Assembly (NCBI GenBank): GCA_947588845.1
Contig: CANQAR010000020.1
Coordinates: 1-45,509, forward strand
Direction of reading: 5' to 3'
DNA length: 45,509 nt
Source of the DNA: an uncultured Lachnospiraceae bacterium
Lineage (GTDB): Bacteria > Bacillota > Clostridia > Lachnospirales > Lachnospiraceae
In this document: piece by piece, positions 44,076 to 45,509 of the stretch
Position numbering within the stretch: the stretch's first letter is position 1
Layout of the letters: each line of letters begins with the position of its first letter
The notes under the pieces: model-generated
What the model was told of the DNA's origin: nothing
The model's database searches: none
What the model saw: only the letters and a program-made list of their open reading frames with translations
Program-made: the position numbers and the translations under genes

Positions 44076-44447
44076 TTAATTCATTTCGGCGAGAATATGC
44101 TGTTTTAGTTTTTCAAAGCTCTCCTTGCTGACAACATGCTCGATCCGGCAGGCGTCCTCTGTGGCGGTTTCTTCGTTCACGCCGAGCCAGATGAGCCATT
44201 TGCTCAGCAGCTTGTGGCGTTCATAGATCATTTCTGCGATCTCGCTTCCGCTGTCCGTGAGTGTGATATATCCGTCGGAATCCATAAGGATCAGTCCCTT
44301 TTCGCGCAGGCCTTTCATGGCAACGCTGACGCTCGGCTTGGAGAATCCAAGCTCGTTCACGATGTCGATCGAGCGTACCTGGGGAAGGCGCTCATGGAGG
44401 ATCAAAATGGTTTCCAGATAATTTTCAGCTGATTCGAGAATTTTCAT
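44076..44447 (-). CDS. DtxR/MntR-family metal-dependent regulator
   Basis: 123 residues. The N-terminal winged HTH has YLETILILHERLPQVRSIDI and LGFSKPSVSVAMKGLREKGL. The dimer and metal region RHKLLSKWLIWLGV, ATEDACRIEHVVS contains the Glu/His ligands of the family. It lacks the SH3 domain of iron-type DtxR, so it is MntR-sized, a probable manganese or iron sensor. No transporter lies next to it in the window. Confidence 0.82.
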   Translation of the reverse strand: MKILESAENYLETILILHERLPQVRSIDIVNELGFSKPSVSVAMKGLREKGLILMDSDGYITLTDSGSEIAEMIYERHKLLSKWLIWLGVNEETATEDACRIEHVVSKESFEKLKQHILAEMN

Positions 44448-44659
44448 AAGGCAACAACTCCTTTACTGCTTAAAAAGGCGCCGCACAGACCGGACCGCGG
44501 ACATGAATGTGCACGGAGTCCGTATCATGCGGACAAATGGAAAAAGTATAAATTCTTATTAGTATATCATGTCCACGGAAGAAAAGCAAAGGAAAGTTGC
44601 TGGTCGCCAGCGGTGAAGAATAAAATCGGTTACTGTTCACACGTCGGCTTGAAAGGAAG

Positions 44660-44702
44660 GAACCGATGGGGTAGACTGAAATCAGTCGAAAGCCGTCGGT
44701 TC
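44660..44702 (-). terminator. Nested stem-loop after the IS66 transposase
   Basis: GAACCGA (44660-44666) pairs with TCGGTTC (44696-44702), with an inner stem GACTGA/TCAGTC. On the minus strand it directly follows the transposase stop at 44705 and leads into CTTCCTTTC. It is probably a terminator or part of the element end. The rest of the 257-bp gap up to the MntR-like gene shows only a TATAAT-poor AT-rich stretch near 44560. Confidence 0.5.
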
Positions 44703-44704
44703 TT

Positions 44705-45508
44705 TTATCTGTCAAAGATTTGTGCTACTCTCTCAAACAGGTTCTCTTCCTCATTTCTGCGCATCATAACAAGCATGCTCATGCACTGACAGAGTAAATC
44801 AAGGCTTTCCATACTCCGGAATGTCACGGCCTGCTGTTGTTTTCTCTTGTATCCCCTCAGGAGACGCTCCGCCTCGTTGTTCGTGGCCGGCACACGGGGA
44901 TCCTCCAGGAACAGCAGGTGGCTGGACGCGTACTTTTCCATCCGCAGGAACAGGTTGTACCCTTCCCTGTAGTAATCCCCTGCCGGGATCTCTTCATATT
45001 CCTCCCCCGCTCCCTTCAGGATCTCCAGGTACTTTTCCCTGTACTCTGCTGCTTTCTCCCGGCTGCATCCGGCCTCCCCGGACGTGTTCCTCTCATGGAT
45101 CATCTCCCTCACCAGCTCATGCATCTGACGGTTCCACCCGCGCTCCGGCTCATTCTCCATACTCCCCTTGAGGTACCTCAGGATATGCGCCAGACATTCC
45201 TGGTGCTCCCCTCCATAATTATAGAAGGTTGTGTCATGGTCATGGACAAGGGTCCCCTGGTAATCTTCCACAGGCGTCCCCTTTACCCCTTCATGCCCTT
45301 TCTTCTCCCGGGCCTGGTACAGCACCTCCCCGCCAGGGGCCGCGCATACATACACATACGCATGCTTCCCGTTTACTTTCGCGTTCGTGCAGTCGGCATG
45401 CATCACCGGGCAGAGCAGCAGACGGGAGAACACTTCCCCCCGCTCCTTTTTCGTTTTCCCGGCGAATTCCCGGGAAAGGCGGTTTACCATCCCTTTGGAA
45501 ATGTTCAG
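44705..45508 (-). CDS. IS66 transposase (TnpC), N-terminus beyond the window
   Basis: About 268 codons remain. The first visible residues are LNISKGMVNRLSREF; the frame continues out of the window. The DDE aspartates lie in MHADCTNAKVNGKHAYVYVC and LVHDHDTTFYNY; the glutamate is in ATNNEAERLLRGYKRKQQQA. It ends FERVAQIFDR. An internal ATG at 45490 is not the real start. It encodes the DNA-cleaving enzyme of an IS66 element. Confidence 0.85.
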   Translation of the reverse strand: MNISKGMVNRLSREFAGKTKKERGEVFSRLLLCPVMHADCTNAKVNGKHAYVYVCAAPGGEVLYQAREKKGHEGVKGTPVEDYQGTLVHDHDTTFYNYGGEHQECLAHILRYLKGSMENEPERGWNRQMHELVREMIHERNTSGEAGCSREKAAEYREKYLEILKGAGEEYEEIPAGDYYREGYNLFLRMEKYASSHLLFLEDPRVPATNNEAERLLRGYKRKQQQAVTFRSMESLDLLCQCMSMLVMMRRNEEENLFERVAQIFDR

Positions 45509-45509
45509 T

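Overview
The window looks like an accessory island from a gut-type Clostridia genome, probably Lachnospiraceae. The reasons are strong AGGAGG-type ribosome sites, frequent ATGA overlaps, IS66-type and large-serine-recombinase debris, arrays of LicD proteins, Rpn/PD-(D/E)XK genes, and a base composition that changes sharply from block to block. An IS66 transposase C-terminus lies at the left edge and another IS66 transposase gene runs off the right edge.

Layout. (1) 1-800: IS66 and serine-recombinase remnants and a terminator. (2) 800-19441: a Wzx/Wzy-type surface polysaccharide locus, all on the + strand. It holds a 5'-truncated DegT aminotransferase, a frameshifted hexapeptide acyltransferase, a PglC-like initiating transferase, an ATP-grasp/HAD fusion, a GT4 glycosyltransferase, three LicD genes plus one decayed LicD, an IspD-like cytidylyltransferase with an SDR and a ruined AraD gene (a possible CDP-pentitol branch), Wzy, a polysialyltransferase-like glycosyltransferase, Wzx, and a KdsB-like CMP-transferase followed by a DRE-TIM aldolase fusion and a KDG-kinase-like gene (a possible CMP-ulosonic acid branch). 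(3) 19479-31371: a phosphonate block. Two tandem LicC/PntC-like nucleotidyltransferases with N-terminal winged-helix regions precede an operon encoding an ABC importer, a cytidylyltransferase-PEP mutase fusion, a metallophosphoesterase, an SDR, another nucleotidyltransferase, an unassigned Rossmann oxidoreductase and phosphonopyruvate decarboxylase. No AEP transaminase is visible. (4) 31484-35580: a HEPN (AbiU2-like) gene, transposase and IS66 scraps, and a pile of intact and broken Rpn-type nuclease genes. (5) 35730-41053: a VanZ protein with an ectodomain, a patatin, and a DUF262 / AAA-ATPase / DUF4160 gene trio that resembles a defence module. (6) 41156-45509: GC-richer housekeeping-like genes (isochorismatase, HAD phosphatase, ArsR-like regulator, MntR-like regulator) and the right-hand IS66 transposase.

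How the parts may fit: the locus appears to make several nucleotide-activated groups (CDP-pentitol, CMP-ulosonic acid, CMP-phosphonate or a similar head group), which LicD-type and CMP-sugar-type transferases could place on a lipid-linked glycan. That glycan would be built by the PglC-like and GT proteins and exported by Wzx/Wzy. Several genes carry single-base frameshifts in homopolymer runs (G7, G7, A7). Two nearly identical 193-bp inverted-repeat elements (MITE-like) lie about 30 kb apart; one interrupts a LicD pseudogene and the other supplies the stop codon of the isochorismatase gene.
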